A DNA stretch of 64,000 nt from Oleomonas cavernae (GCF_003590945.1 NZ_QYUK01000011.1:2858909-2922908), one strand, 5' to 3'. Shown: positions 33,986 to 43,471, counted from the stretch's first letter. Program-made: numbers and translations. The notes: generated by a model not told the origin, from the letters alone.

Positions 33986-35446
33986 TCATGCCCCCTGCGA
34001 TCTCGGCATAGTACGCAGCTTCAGCTTGTCGATCTTGCCGACGGCATTCTTGGGCAGGCTGTCGACGACATTGATCGCCACCGGCCGCTTGAAGCGGGTC
34101 AGCCGCTCCGCACAGTGCTCGTCCAGCGCGGCCGGCACGGCCGTGCTGCCAGCGCGGAATGCGACATAGGCGATAACGATCTCGCCAAACGTCTCGTCCG
34201 GGGCGCCTATTACCGCCGCCTCGAGGACGCCCGGGTAGGCGCACAACACGTCCTCGATTTCCTTGGGATAGATGTTCTCGCCGCCACGGATGATCATTTC
34301 CTTCAGCCGCCCGACGATTGACAGGTAGCCGTCCGCATCGATGCGGCCGGTATCGCCGGTGCGCAGCCAGCCGTCGACGATGGTCTTGGCCGTCTCCTCG
34401 GGCCTGCCCAGGTAACCGCGCATGACGTTGGGCCCCTGAACCAGCACTTCGCCGGTCTCGCCCTGGGGCAGGTGCACCCCTTGCGGATCGGCGATCGCAA
34501 TGCGCTGCCCTTCGAAGGGCAGGCCGACGGTTCCGGCCTTGCGCAGGCCATCGATGGGATTGATGGTCGATGCGCAGGTGCCTTCTGACAGGCCGTAGCC
34601 CTCGACCAGCGGAAAGCCGTAGCGCGCCTCGAAGCTTTTCAGCAGTTCCGCCGAGGCGGGGGCCGCGCCGCAGATGGCATAGCGCAGACTCGACGTGTCG
34701 GGCCGGACCGAGTCCGGCAAGGCGTTGAGCATCGCGTAAATCGTCGGCACGGCCGAGAAGTAGGTCGGACGAAGCCGTGCGGTATCGTCGAAGAAGGTGT
34801 TGATGTCGAACCGCTTGCGGATCGTGACCTGGCCGCCGGCCGACAATGGCACCAGGATGCTGACCACGATGCCGTTGACGTGAAACAGCGGCAGCACCAG
34901 CAGGCAATGGTCCGCCGCCGTGATCTTCAGTGACATTCGCCCCATGTCTGACATGGCATCGAGATTGGCGTGATCGAGCATCACCCCCTTAGGCACGCCG
35001 GTGGTTCCGCTCGTGTAAATCAGCAGCGCCAGTGCGGCCGGGTCATCGATAGGCGCGCCGGCATGGCGGGCCCCTTCCCTCAGCTTCCCGGCCGGCAGGG
35101 ACCGAACCGCCGGCACAACCGATTCGCCGGTGGTGTTGACGATCAGCCTGGCCTTGGAATCCTCGATCTGATGTGTCGCCTCGTTGAGGGTCAGATTGGG
35201 ATTGATCGGCGTTACCGCCGCCCCCAGGCGCCAGGCGGCAAACATCGTCACGACGAATTCCACCTGATTGGGCAGCATGATGGCGACGACGTCACCGGCG
35301 CCGATGCCCAGGTCCACGAAGACGCCCGCCGCCGCCAGGACCTTGGAATGAAACTCGCCGTTGGACAGGGCGGCCGCGGCATCAGCGATGCACGGCGCGT
35401 GGGGTGCCGATGCCGCGCGCATATCCGGAAGCGTTGAAAATCCCAT
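33986..35446 (-). CDS. AMP-dependent acyl-CoA synthetase/ligase
   Basis: 486 residues. The adenylation signature LLIYTSGTTGVPKGVMLDHA, then GYGLSEGT, GWLRTGDTGRID, IIRGGENIYPKEIEDVLCAY and the C-terminal catalytic Lys in LPKNAVGKIDKLKL are intact. It activates a carboxylic acid, most likely an intermediate of this pathway, as a CoA thioester. Somewhat shorter than the usual 510-550 residues because the N-terminus is brief. Third gene in the operon. Confidence 0.94.
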   Translation of the reverse strand: MGFSTLPDMRAASAPHAPCIADAAAALSNGEFHSKVLAAAGVFVDLGIGAGDVVAIMLPNQVEFVVTMFAAWRLGAAVTPINPNLTLNEATHQIEDSKARLIVNTTGESVVPAVRSLPAGKLREGARHAGAPIDDPAALALLIYTSGTTGVPKGVMLDHANLDAMSDMGRMSLKITAADHCLLVLPLFHVNGIVVSILVPLSAGGQVTIRKRFDINTFFDDTARLRPTYFSAVPTIYAMLNALPDSVRPDTSSLRYAICGAAPASAELLKSFEARYGFPLVEGYGLSEGTCASTINPIDGLRKAGTVGLPFEGQRIAIADPQGVHLPQGETGEVLVQGPNVMRGYLGRPEETAKTIVDGWLRTGDTGRIDADGYLSIVGRLKEMIIRGGENIYPKEIEDVLCAYPGVLEAAVIGAPDETFGEIVIAYVAFRAGSTAVPAALDEHCAERLTRFKRPVAINVVDSLPKNAVGKIDKLKLRTMPRSQGA

Positions 35447-35480
35447 CGTGGCACTCTCTGGATGCAGTGACCGGGCCGGT

Positions 35481-36404
35481 TCAGGCCATGACGCCGGCGG
35501 GTCCCAGCAGATGCCTTGACAGGAACTGCGTCTGATCCGCCACGAGTTGTTCGAAGGCTTCGCCCAGGTAGAAGTCGAAGTGTCCTGCGGCATAGAGTTT
35601 GATCTCACCGCGCGGGGCCCGGCGCGCCAGGGCGATGGTCTGATCCGGTGGCGTCACGGTGTCCGTGGTGCTGACACAAAACAGGATCGGGATCGCGACT
35701 TTGGCGGCCGCGCGTCCGGGGCGATAAGTGGCGATCTCCGGGATCACCCTCGCCGTTACATGGTTGACGAACTTTACCCCCTTCGGCACCAAGGCCTGGT
35801 AGCCTGGCAAGGCATCATGGGCGTTCATCAGGGCCGGCTGGCCAGGCGCCGCCGCGATGGGCACCATCACCGGCGCGCGGCCGAGAAACTTGGCCGCGAA
35901 GTCGCGCAGGACGACCGGGACCATGCGCATCGTTTCCCTCACCCCCAGCGCGGACGCGGAGGCAAGGCCATCGGTGAATGGGCACTGGCTGACAGCAGCA
36001 GCCAATTCCGGATGGCGGCTGGCCACCGTGATCGCATGGCCACCGCCAAACGAACTGCCCCAGACGGCGATGCGGCGACCGTCGACATCGGGACAGCCTT
36101 TAGCGAAATCCAGGGCCGCTTCCCAATCCGCTAGCTGGCGTGTCACGGACATCAGCTGCCTGGGCGTTCCGCCGCTGTCGCCGAAGAAGCGATAGGTAAA
36201 CGCCAGGGTCGCGATTCCCGCTGCGGCAAAGCGCTCCGAAAAAGCGTCCAGGCGCATCTCGCGAACAGCCCCGAGCCCGTGTCCCAGGACCACGATCGGG
36301 GGGCGCTTTACCCCGACCGGCAGGTAGAGCCAGGCCGAGCAGTAGGTATCGCCTGAATCGAAGCGAACATCCCGGCGCGTGAACTTGTAGGGTGGCTTCG
36401 ACAT
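35481..36404 (-). CDS. Alpha/beta hydrolase (acyl-transferase/dienelactone-hydrolase-like)
   Basis: 307 residues. Core strand IVVLGHGLGAVREMRLDAFS, nucleophile Ser in IAVWGSSFGGGHAITVASRH, acid in FCVSTTDTVTPPDQ, and His in YAAGHFDFYLGEAFE. The N-terminal RFDSGDTYCSAWLYLPVG matches bacterial cell-envelope/BAAT-type hydrolases. It could act as a thioesterase or esterase on the pathway acyl-CoA. Starts six bases after the hydratase stop, so same operon. Confidence 0.9.
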   Translation of the reverse strand: MSKPPYKFTRRDVRFDSGDTYCSAWLYLPVGVKRPPIVVLGHGLGAVREMRLDAFSERFAAAGIATLAFTYRFFGDSGGTPRQLMSVTRQLADWEAALDFAKGCPDVDGRRIAVWGSSFGGGHAITVASRHPELAAAVSQCPFTDGLASASALGVRETMRMVPVVLRDFAAKFLGRAPVMVPIAAAPGQPALMNAHDALPGYQALVPKGVKFVNHVTARVIPEIATYRPGRAAAKVAIPILFCVSTTDTVTPPDQTIALARRAPRGEIKLYAAGHFDFYLGEAFEQLVADQTQFLSRHLLGPAGVMA

Positions 36405-36409
36405 GGCCC

Positions 36410-37383
36410 CTACTTCCCAGGCCCGTTACCCTGCGAGGGGACGTAGCCGCGCTCGAGGGCCTCGGCATAGGCCGCGGGTCGTACAGTGGCAGGTCGCCGT
36501 CGCGGTCCGTACGCGCCATGTACCCGAGCATCAGTTCCTGCGCCTGCCTGGTCGGCAGCACCTTGAGGAATTCGGTGCTTTCCACGCGCAGCCCCTCCTC
36601 CAGTGACATCGAGCCGCCGATGTACACGGATCGCTTGATGGCCTCGATGGCATCCCGGGACCGCGCGCCCAGGTACTTGCCCATGGCAATGGCGCGATCG
36701 AGCAGTTCTTCGGGCGGCACCACCTCGTCGATATAGCCGATCTCGAGCGCCTTCTTGGGCGGCAACGGCCGCCCTTCGAGCATGATCATGAGGGCGCGAT
36801 GGGCGCCGACCAGCCGCGTCAGACGCTGGGTGCCGCCGCCGCCGGGGTTGAATCCCAAAAGCACCTCGGGCTGGCCGATGAAGAAATCCCCATCCGCCAT
36901 CAGGCGGACATCGCAGGCCTGTGCCAGTTCGCTGCCGATGCCCAACGCAGACCCGTTCAGGGCGGCGATGAAAATGGCGCCACTGCAATTCATCCGGACA
37001 AAGGTGTTGTGCAGCCGGTCGAGTTGCATCGCCCCACCCAGCGGGGTCAAGGACGCCACGGTCGACAGTCCCGGCGTCCGGCGGGCAACGGAGGCGGTCC
37101 GGACGATGGCTGATGCGGCGCCGCGCCCGACGGATGGGGTGGCCTTTCCACCCTCCTGCAGCCAGCGAAGCTCGGCATGGCCGATGAACCGCCCAGGATG
37201 CGTTCCCGTCAGGACGACCGCCTTGATGCTGCGGTCGGATTCCACCCTGTCTACCAGTGAGGTAAGCCCGCTGGCGATATCGGGGCCCAGTTCCGCGAGA
37301 GGGCCGCCATCCAACCGTGCAATCAGTACAGGGCCGCGAATTTCCACATCGATGCGCCCGACTGACACGCGCTTTTTCGTCAT
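36410..37383 (-). CDS. Enoyl-CoA hydratase/isomerase family protein, apparent frameshift near C-terminus
   Basis: About 324 residues once restored. Crotonase core: FIAALNGSALGIGSELAQAC oxyanion region, FFIGQPEVLLGFNPGGGG (first catalytic Glu). At the second hydratase Glu position the eye-alignment gives Met (RALMIMLEG), so isomerase or related chemistry is possible. At 36472-36478 the frame jumps: after LPLYDP the expected end AAYAEALERGYVPSQGNGPG lies in the other frame and stops at TAG 36410-36412, five bases before the next gene. One missing G explains it. First gene of the minus operon, behind two operators. Confidence 0.8.
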
Positions 37384-37462
37384 CTCTCAGTTCCTCCGCT
37401 GGCGGGCATGGAGAGCGGACACGATCTCCATCGGTGATCTCTCGATGCTTCAGGACGTTTCA

Positions 37463-37495
37463 ATAACATCGTTATAATGAAAATAACATCGTTAT
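37463..37495. promoter_or_regulatory. Paired TetR-type operators, site 1
   Basis: ATAACATCGTTAT occurs at 37463-37475 and again at 37483-37495, exactly 20 bases apart (two helical turns). They lie 80-112 bases before the enoyl-CoA hydratase start and thus at the promoter of the 37383-30482 operon. Same motif as at 40413, 40433 and 41232. Confidence 0.75.
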
Positions 37496-37530
37496 TATTG
37501 AAGCGCAAGCCTGTCTGTGTCGCCGCCGAT

Positions 37531-38217
37531 TCAGGCTTGCTCGGCCGTGAACGACGCCCGGTCGGCCGCCGCGTATGCGGCCACGGCGCGGTCGGCCCCG
37601 GTGGTGCGCCGGAGCCGGTCCACGATCGAGGCCAGCATGGAGGCAGGCAAGGCGCAGGTGAGTTCACCTGCGGGGAGGTCGGCGCGAACACGGCTCACGG
37701 CGCAGCCGGGGCTGACCGACACCCTGCCGCCAAACGCCCGCGGGACGATCTGGCACTGCGGCTTCGCCACCAGGCTCAGGCGCGGACAAGCCGCTTGGAG
37801 CGTCATCAGCGACAGTGGCGTGAGGCGGATCAATACCACGTCGGGGGCCTCTGCCTGTGCCAGCGGCTCGTAGGTAATTGTCGCGGGCGCGAAGGGCAGG
37901 CTCGGCGTGCTTTCGAGGTCGGCGGCGGTCACCCATCCGCTTGCGACCAAGGCAGCGGTATCCTGCGCCGAAGCTGCGGCGTGCAGGCTGATCAGACCGT
38001 GGGTAAAGCTGCCGACGCTGCAATGCGCGTGATCATGAGGGGTAGTCTGGAGTTTCAGGGTTTCCGCGGGCGCCCAGAAGCAGCATCCGGCCGGCTGAGC
38101 GGCGACGGCAGCGGCCGGCATCGTGACAAGGGTCTTCGAGAGCGAGACGCCAACGGGCGGATGCTCGAGCCCGAGAAGCTCGGCAAGATCCTGGGACAAT
38201 GCGGCAATTCTAGACAT
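37531..38217 (-). CDS. DUF169 domain-containing protein
   Basis: 228 residues. ELLGLEHPPVGVSLSKTLVT, then GCCFWAPAETLKLQTTPHDH with AHCSVGSFTHGLI, are the DUF169 pattern: two Cys followed by His/Cys that could bind a metal or cluster. The second half ends with GCAVSRVRADLPAGELTCAL. Function of the family is unknown. Last gene of the three-gene operon 40342-37531, 33 bases after the LinD-like gene. Confidence 0.85.
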   Translation of the reverse strand: MSRIAALSQDLAELLGLEHPPVGVSLSKTLVTMPAAAVAAQPAGCCFWAPAETLKLQTTPHDHAHCSVGSFTHGLISLHAAASAQDTAALVASGWVTAADLESTPSLPFAPATITYEPLAQAEAPDVVLIRLTPLSLMTLQAACPRLSLVAKPQCQIVPRAFGGRVSVSPGCAVSRVRADLPAGELTCALPASMLASIVDRLRRTTGADRAVAAYAAADRASFTAEQA

Positions 38218-38250
38218 GGAGCGTTACCTCTTTGCGATAATGAAGCCGGG

Positions 38251-39770
38251 TCAAAAAGCAACGCGGATGTGATGGGTGTCTATATCGATGCTGATGGCAA
38301 TCGCATCGGTGCCGACTTCCCGCCAGTGTGGCGTTTCATGTCCGTCGATGATCACTTTCACCTTGCCGGACGGTAGCCGGTCGACGGTGAACTCGGTCGG
38401 CGTTCCTTTCTTCGATGGCGTTACCGCTGTGGTAACGATCTCGAGTTCGCGCCGGTCCATGTGGTTGCGAGCCAGGCGAAGGCCCAGGTTCGGATAGTCG
38501 ACGTTGCGCACCGAGGGTTCGCTGTGCATCGCGACGTTTGGACGGGTGAATACCCGTGACCATGCCCCCGGCTCAGAGCACTCCGTCATCATCATCGTTG
38601 CGTTGATCTGGCCACGAGGCCATTGCATTTCCAGCCCGAGCCAGAAGGCGAAACGGCTGTTTTCGTCGCCGAAGAAACGCGGCTCGAATTGCGTCTCGGT
38701 GACCTCGCGGATGCGTCCCTCGGTGATGTCGTCGCCCAGCTCTCGGGCCATCCACAGCGCCGTGGACAGCATCTGCGGATCATCGGCCAGTTGGACGAGG
38801 GGGACCTTGGGGTTGCTCCACCCGAGCTGCCGCATGGCCATCTCGTAGAGTTCGATGCAGAGTTGAGGATCCTGCGGGTAGAGGTAGTGGAGAACACAGA
38901 TTCCGCTGTAAGCGTTGAGCGGCCCGGGAAGCGTGAGGGTCGCCTTCGCGATCGGGTCGTAGTACATCGCGAACCAATCGATGGCACCGTGCCGGTTGCG
39001 CCCCATGTAGTGTTTTTTGGCGAACTCGATCCATCCAAGAAACGGGTCGTTCAGCGCCGTGCCGAGCAAGCCATCATAAAGCTTCAGACCCAACCCGGCC
39101 GCGCTGATGCAAAAGGGCCAGATCTTGGTGTTTTCGCAATGGGGGCCCTGCGGCCTGGCCGCAAACTGGGCGGAGAGGAAATTCGCCATACGCTCGTGCG
39201 TCCAGGAGAACCGGCGATTCTGGTAGCCGCTGACCTCGAAACTCGTCTGCTCGCGATGTTCCCCGGAGACGTAGCGCCGCATCCCCAGCAGCAGGTTGAG
39301 CCAACCCCGGTAGAACAAGTTGCCGTCACAACCGATCGGGTCTGGCTGAAGACCCCAGGGTTCCACGCCGTTGGCTGTCCACCCCGGCATCGCGTACCGT
39401 CCCCGCAGCTTTTCGGGAATCATGCACAGCCATTCGGGGGATACCGATCGACGTTGGGATCGGGGCCGATCAGCGTGTTCCAGTCGATCCCGCCCCAGAA
39501 CGAGGTATATCGTTGGGCCAGTTCGTCCAGGATGCGCGTATAGGCTTCACGCCACGCGGGAGTCGCCTCCAGCATCAACGGCAGCACATACCCCATCTCC
39601 GCTAGGTCGAAGCGCGGAAACGCACACATCGGCGGCTCGCTGTAGCGGTCCCACCAGGCATGCGGCTCGCCTTGATCGCTCCAGTCATCGACCGTCGTCG
39701 CCTTGTCCCACATGAAGCGAAACCAGCCCAGTGCGCGGTCATTGAGGCCTTGAGAATGCATGTCCATCAT
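38251..39770 (-). CDS. Linalool dehydratase/isomerase (LinD)-like protein, apparent frameshift
   Basis: Read as one gene of about 506 residues: MDMHSQGLNDRALGWFRFMW ... WGGIDWNTLIGPDPNVDRYP, then (after one added C in the run at 39436-39440) PEWLCMIPEKLRGRYAMPGW through to HIRVAF. The family's alpha/alpha-barrel active-site cysteines appear as CENTKIWPFC, whose spacing of nine equals that of the two catalytic Cys (C171/C180) in the Castellaniella enzyme. LDI hydrates myrcene/dehydrates linalool and isomerises geraniol. The substrate here is unknown. Start overlaps the stop of the upstream gene (ATGA). The frameshift is probably an error in a homopolymer. Confidence 0.75.
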
Positions 39771-40342
39771 GGCTCCGGCATCGGTTCGCCTGTGGCGGCG
39801 CGGATCACCCAAAGCGTGGCGCGCGCGTTCCAGGCGTTCGACCACTTGGGATCCAGTTCATTGACGGCGGGCAGGACGACGATCTTCTCGGCGCCGGTCG
39901 AGCCGGGATCCGGGGCCAGATACGCCCCTGGTATCGCCGTCTTGGGGCACTGCTCCCGACCGATCGCGATCAGCTTGCGCGTCAGCCCGTAGAACCACAG
40001 CAGGACGAACGCGCTTCCCAACAGTTGGGCTTTCCCATGAAGGACGTCGTGCACGATCAGATCCACGGCGCGCGGGGAAATCAGCGCACGCAGCGCGCGG
40101 GCGCTGCTGGCGTACACGAGCCCGTGATCGACGACCTTCGCGGGACCGGCATGGGTACTGATCCGCCGCGAGGGCGCATCGAAGCGCCAGTGCCGCGCAA
40201 CCCGCGTACCCGCCCGTATTTCGAAGGTGAAACTCCGGCTGATCTGCGAGCGGATCGAGGGCACGGCGATCGAGCCCAGGGCGAGGCCGTGCCCAAGGAA
40301 TGACAACAGGATCCGCAGTGCGATGTCAGGAATCAGTGCCAT
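39767..40342 (-). CDS. Hypothetical membrane-associated protein upstream of LinD-like gene
   Basis: 191 residues. A hydrophobic N-terminus (PDIALRILLSFLGHGLALGS) and a second hydrophobic stretch in LLGSAFVLLWFYGLTRKLIA suggest membrane association. Between them is a beta-rich, basic stretch (RVARHWRFDAPSRRISTHAG). I do not recognise a family. Its stop overlaps the LinD-like start, and it is first in the operon behind paired operators, so it is probably needed with that enzyme, perhaps for access to a hydrophobic substrate (inference). Confidence 0.65.
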   Translation of the reverse strand: MALIPDIALRILLSFLGHGLALGSIAVPSIRSQISRSFTFEIRAGTRVARHWRFDAPSRRISTHAGPAKVVDHGLVYASSARALRALISPRAVDLIVHDVLHGKAQLLGSAFVLLWFYGLTRKLIAIGREQCPKTAIPGAYLAPDPGSTGAEKIVVLPAVNELDPKWSNAWNARATLWVIRAATGEPMPEP

Positions 40343-40412
40343 GTGCGCTCATCCCCCTTGCCCCCGATGTATCGGCCGCAGGCAACCGCGGCAGCGATGC
40401 TGGTTCCTATTT

Positions 40413-40445
40413 ATAACGTCGTTATTTCTCCTATAACATCGTTAT
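40413..40445. promoter_or_regulatory. Paired TetR-type operators, site 2
   Basis: ATAACGTCGTTAT (40413-40425) and ATAACATCGTTAT (40433-40445) again begin 20 bases apart. They sit 71-103 bases before the operon start at 40342. The 19 bases from 40413 recur identically at 41232. Confidence 0.75.
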
Positions 40446-40517
40446 TATCTGCCCGCAAGGGTCTGTCGATGGCCGCCCAACCTCATTGAATGCAAGTACC
40501 AGGCGCGGCCGCGACCG

Positions 40518-41228
40518 TTAGCGCGCGGCTGCCTGGCCGCGCTCCGCTGACCTCGTCGCACTGGCGGCCGCGAGGATCGACTTGCGGGCGAGTTCTGGAC
40601 GGTCACCAAGTCCGACGACCATGTTGATGCCCAGCGGCAGCAGGACGTCGCGAACACAGTCGTCGAACTGGATCAGGTGCCCGGCCAGTTCGAGGCTGAT
40701 GAACCCGTGGACAAAGCTCCATAGCTGCGCGGCAATGACAGCCGGATTGTCCTTGCGAACGCGGCCGGCCTCGACCAGGCGTCTGGACGCCTCGATGAGG
40801 TGGCCATAGGTAGCCTGAAATGCGGCCGACCGGGTATCGGAACCTGCCGGGGTTTCAAGCTCGATTGCCCGGTAGGCCCCCCTGGTCGATAGGCCGAACA
40901 TGAGATCGTAGAGATGCGGATTCCGCTTGGCGACGGCCCGGTGAGTCAGCGCCAAGGTGAAGATATCCGTGACGGAATCACCCGTTTTCGGTGCGCTTTC
41001 GAAAGCCGCGACCAACACCCGGAAGCCATGATCGGCCACCGCACCCAGCAACTCGGGCATGCCGCCGAAGCTGCTGTAGACAGCCATCGTCGAGACTTGC
41101 GCCGCCTTGGCGATGGAGCGGGCTTGAATGGCCGATGGGCCTTGCTCGGCGAGCAGGCCGATGGCGGTATCGATCAGCCGGCTGCGAAGATCAGAGTCTG
41201 CGGGATGCTTTGCCATAGCCAACGTCAT
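40518..41228 (-). CDS. TetR-family regulator (WHG-type C-domain), regulator 1
   Basis: 236 residues. HTH: LRSRLIDTAIGLLAEQGPSA, ARSIAKAAQVSTMAVYSSFG. The C-terminal domain (LWSFVHGFISLELAGHLIQF) is the TetR_C WHG type. An operator with the same motif as sites 1 and 2 lies four bases upstream of the ATG at 41228, and no ribosome site is visible between, so translation may begin at ATG 41216 or on a leaderless message. It is the obvious repressor of the ATAAC-RTC-GTTAT regulon. Confidence 0.92.
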   Translation of the reverse strand: MTLAMAKHPADSDLRSRLIDTAIGLLAEQGPSAIQARSIAKAAQVSTMAVYSSFGGMPELLGAVADHGFRVLVAAFESAPKTGDSVTDIFTLALTHRAVAKRNPHLYDLMFGLSTRGAYRAIELETPAGSDTRSAAFQATYGHLIEASRRLVEAGRVRKDNPAVIAAQLWSFVHGFISLELAGHLIQFDDCVRDVLLPLGINMVVGLGDRPELARKSILAAASATRSAERGQAAAR

Positions 41229-41231
41229 GCC

Positions 41232-41264
41232 ATAACGTCGTTATTTCTCCAACAACAATGTCAC
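41232..41264. promoter_or_regulatory. TetR-type operator, site 3 (regulator's own promoter)
   Basis: ATAACGTCGTTAT at 41232-41244, with a degenerate second copy ACAACAATGTCAC at 41252-41264, again 20 bases on. The intervening TTTCTCC is shared with site 2. Autoregulation of the TetR gene is implied. Confidence 0.65.
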
Positions 41265-41293
41265 CCCTGCTTCATAAGGATATCCCCTTGCGA

Positions 41294-42154
41294 TCAGTCG
41301 GCGAGGAAGTCCAGGACCTCGGTCACGAAGGCCTCGTGGTACTGGAAGACGCCGCCGTGCCCGGAATTTGGATAGATCGTGAGCTTGGCATTCGGCAGGC
41401 GGCGCGCCATGTCTGCTGAATGGCTGCTGTCCACCATGAGGTCGCGGTCGCCGTTCGCCACGAAGACGGGTTGAGTGATGACCGAGAGGTCGTCGGGAGC
41501 ACTCAAGCCAGCCGCTCTGATGGCCTTCAGCTGAGCACGCCGAGCCTGCAGCGAAATGGGCGTGTCACGGTTCGTGGTGCGCTCCTTCAGTCGGGCGAAG
41601 TAGGCCCGTGCGGCGCGCTTGCCGTCCGGGGTGCGGGGGAAGAACAGGAAGTTCCTCGCGTCACTCAGGGTGAGCGCCGCTTTGAGGTAGGCCATGACAG
41701 CGACCCGGGTGATCTTCTCGATACCGCCGCCGCCCCTGGGCCCCGTTCCGGCAAGGATCATCCGGCGCACAAGGTCGGGGGCCTGTAACGCGACCATTTG
41801 CGCTACGCCGCCGCCCAACGAGAAACCGAGAAGGTCGACCTTCTTGAGTCCCAAGGCACGAATGAAGGCGATGGCATCGCGTCCCATCTCCTCGACCGTG
41901 TCCGGCACCGATCCCCCCGACGCACCGACCCCACGGTTGTCGAACGCTATCACGCGACGCTGTTTAGCAATGCCATCGATTACATGCGGATCCCAGTCAT
42001 CGAGCACCGCCATCAGGTGATGGAGGAAGATTACCGGCACGCCGGAATCGGGGCCGAGTTCTCGATAAGCGAAAGGTACCCCGCCAACGCTGATCGAGCG
42101 GGTCGGTACATCTTTCCATTTCATTTGGCTCTCCTGTAAGGCAAGGGGGGGCAT
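41294..42154 (-). CDS. Alpha/beta hydrolase
   Basis: 286 residues. PVIFLHHLMAVLDDWDPHVI, RVIAFDNRGVGASGGSVPDT, nucleophile in VDLLGFSLGGGVAQMVALQA, acid in FVANGDRDLMVDSSHSADMA, and His in YPNSGHGGVFQYHE: a full triad. Similar proteins are esterases, lactonases or C-C hydrolases. It is the last gene of the 44326-41294 operon, 19 bases after the flavin oxidoreductase. Confidence 0.93.
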   Translation of the reverse strand: MPPLALQESQMKWKDVPTRSISVGGVPFAYRELGPDSGVPVIFLHHLMAVLDDWDPHVIDGIAKQRRVIAFDNRGVGASGGSVPDTVEEMGRDAIAFIRALGLKKVDLLGFSLGGGVAQMVALQAPDLVRRMILAGTGPRGGGGIEKITRVAVMAYLKAALTLSDARNFLFFPRTPDGKRAARAYFARLKERTTNRDTPISLQARRAQLKAIRAAGLSAPDDLSVITQPVFVANGDRDLMVDSSHSADMARRLPNAKLTIYPNSGHGGVFQYHEAFVTEVLDFLAD

Positions 42155-42173
42155 CGCCCCGAGACAAGAATCT

Positions 42174-43442
42174 CTAGGCCCTTGCGCGCTGGCGCCGGGT
42201 CCGGAAGGTGCCCCAGCCGCTCTTCGTCGCTGCTTTCAGGAACGCCCAAAGCCCGCTTTCGTTGGGACGCGGATCGCCGCCGCCGGCAATCCGACCGAGT
42301 TGCAGCGTGTACCAGAAGATTTCCATGATCCCCGCGCGGTCCACCATCGGGATGCCCGTCTTGATCGGGCGCACGCGCACAGGGCTGTCGTGTCCCCGCA
42401 GCAAGGTCGCCGGGGCGTCCGGATCGATGGCTAGAAGCCGTGCGAGGCCGATCACGTCGAGCGCCCCGGAACGCAGCGCGGCGTTCATGCCGGCGACACT
42501 GCGGAAGCCGCCGGTAACCATCAGCGGCACCTTCAGCGAGGCACGCGCCTTCTCAGCGAATTCGAGGAAGTAGGCCTCGCGCGCCACGGTGGAGGCTTTC
42601 TGTGGCTGCTGGATCGCGCCCGACATGGCCGGGGCCTCGTAGGTGCCGCCCGAAATCTCGATCAGGTCGATGCCGGCGTCGACGAGTGCTTGCATCGTGG
42701 CCAGCGATTCCTCTTCGGTGAAGCCGCCGCGCTGGAAATCGGCGGAATTGAGCTTGATGGCGACGGTGAAGTCGCTGCCGACCTGCCGGCGGATTTCGGC
42801 ATAAACGGCCAGCACGAAGCGGCGCCTGTTTTCCGGGGTGCCACCCCACTGGTCATTGCGCCGGTTGTGGTGCGGTGACAGGAACTGGCTGACCAGGTAA
42901 CCGTGCGCGCCGTGTATCTGCACGCCGCTGAAGCCTGCCTTCTTGCAAATGGCCGCGCTGCGCCCGAAGCGCTGGATGATGTCCTCGATCTCGGCATGGG
43001 TGGCTTCGCGCGGGGTTTCGAACAGCGCCGCCATGTCCTCGCGAAACGGTACGGCCGACGGGGCCAGCGTGCCGGCGTTGAGCCCCTTGGTCGCCTGCTT
43101 GCCGGGATGATTGAGCTGGATCCAGATCGCCGCGCCCTGGTCGGTGGCAGCACGCGCCCATTGCTGCAGCATCGGCAAGTCGGCCTCGTCCTCGAGCGCG
43201 ACGTTGCTTGGCTCGCCCAGCGCGCGGCGGTCGATCATCACATTGCCGGTGATGAGCAGTCCGATGCCGGACGAGGCCCAGCGCCGGTAAAGCCCGATAA
43301 GCTTCGGGGTCGGCCGGTTGGCGTAGCTGGCCAGGGTCTCGCTCATGGCTGCCTTGGCAAGGCGGTTGCGGATGGTGCTGCCGTTGGGCAGGCGCAGGGG
43401 CTGAGCCAGCAGATTGGTTTCCATTGAGGAAGCGTCGGGCAT
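42174..43442 (-). CDS. NADH:flavin oxidoreductase / Old Yellow Enzyme family
   Basis: 422 residues. FMN TIM-barrel: RLPNGSTIRNRLAKAAMSET at the N-terminus, IWIQLNHPGKQATKG, GVQIHGAHGYLVSQFLSPHH then NRRNDQWGGTPENRRRFVLA, and VPLMVTGGFRSVAGMNAALR. No C-terminal iron-sulfur/FAD extension, so it is an OYE-like ene-reductase rather than a 2,4-dienoyl-CoA reductase. Likely reduces an enone in the pathway. 29 bases downstream of the SDR. Confidence 0.93.
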   Translation of the reverse strand: MPDASSMETNLLAQPLRLPNGSTIRNRLAKAAMSETLASYANRPTPKLIGLYRRWASSGIGLLITGNVMIDRRALGEPSNVALEDEADLPMLQQWARAATDQGAAIWIQLNHPGKQATKGLNAGTLAPSAVPFREDMAALFETPREATHAEIEDIIQRFGRSAAICKKAGFSGVQIHGAHGYLVSQFLSPHHNRRNDQWGGTPENRRRFVLAVYAEIRRQVGSDFTVAIKLNSADFQRGGFTEEESLATMQALVDAGIDLIEISGGTYEAPAMSGAIQQPQKASTVAREAYFLEFAEKARASLKVPLMVTGGFRSVAGMNAALRSGALDVIGLARLLAIDPDAPATLLRGHDSPVRVRPIKTGIPMVDRAGIMEIFWYTLQLGRIAGGGDPRPNESGLWAFLKAATKSGWGTFRTRRQRARA

Positions 43443-43471
43443 GGTCGTTTCTCGCGTGTTTCGGGGGCGGA

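Noticed and set aside
38251..39845. Two separate genes where I propose one LinD-like gene
   Set aside because: The two frames join at a five-C run, and together give a normal family layout; the upstream part alone would end in the middle of a conserved stretch.
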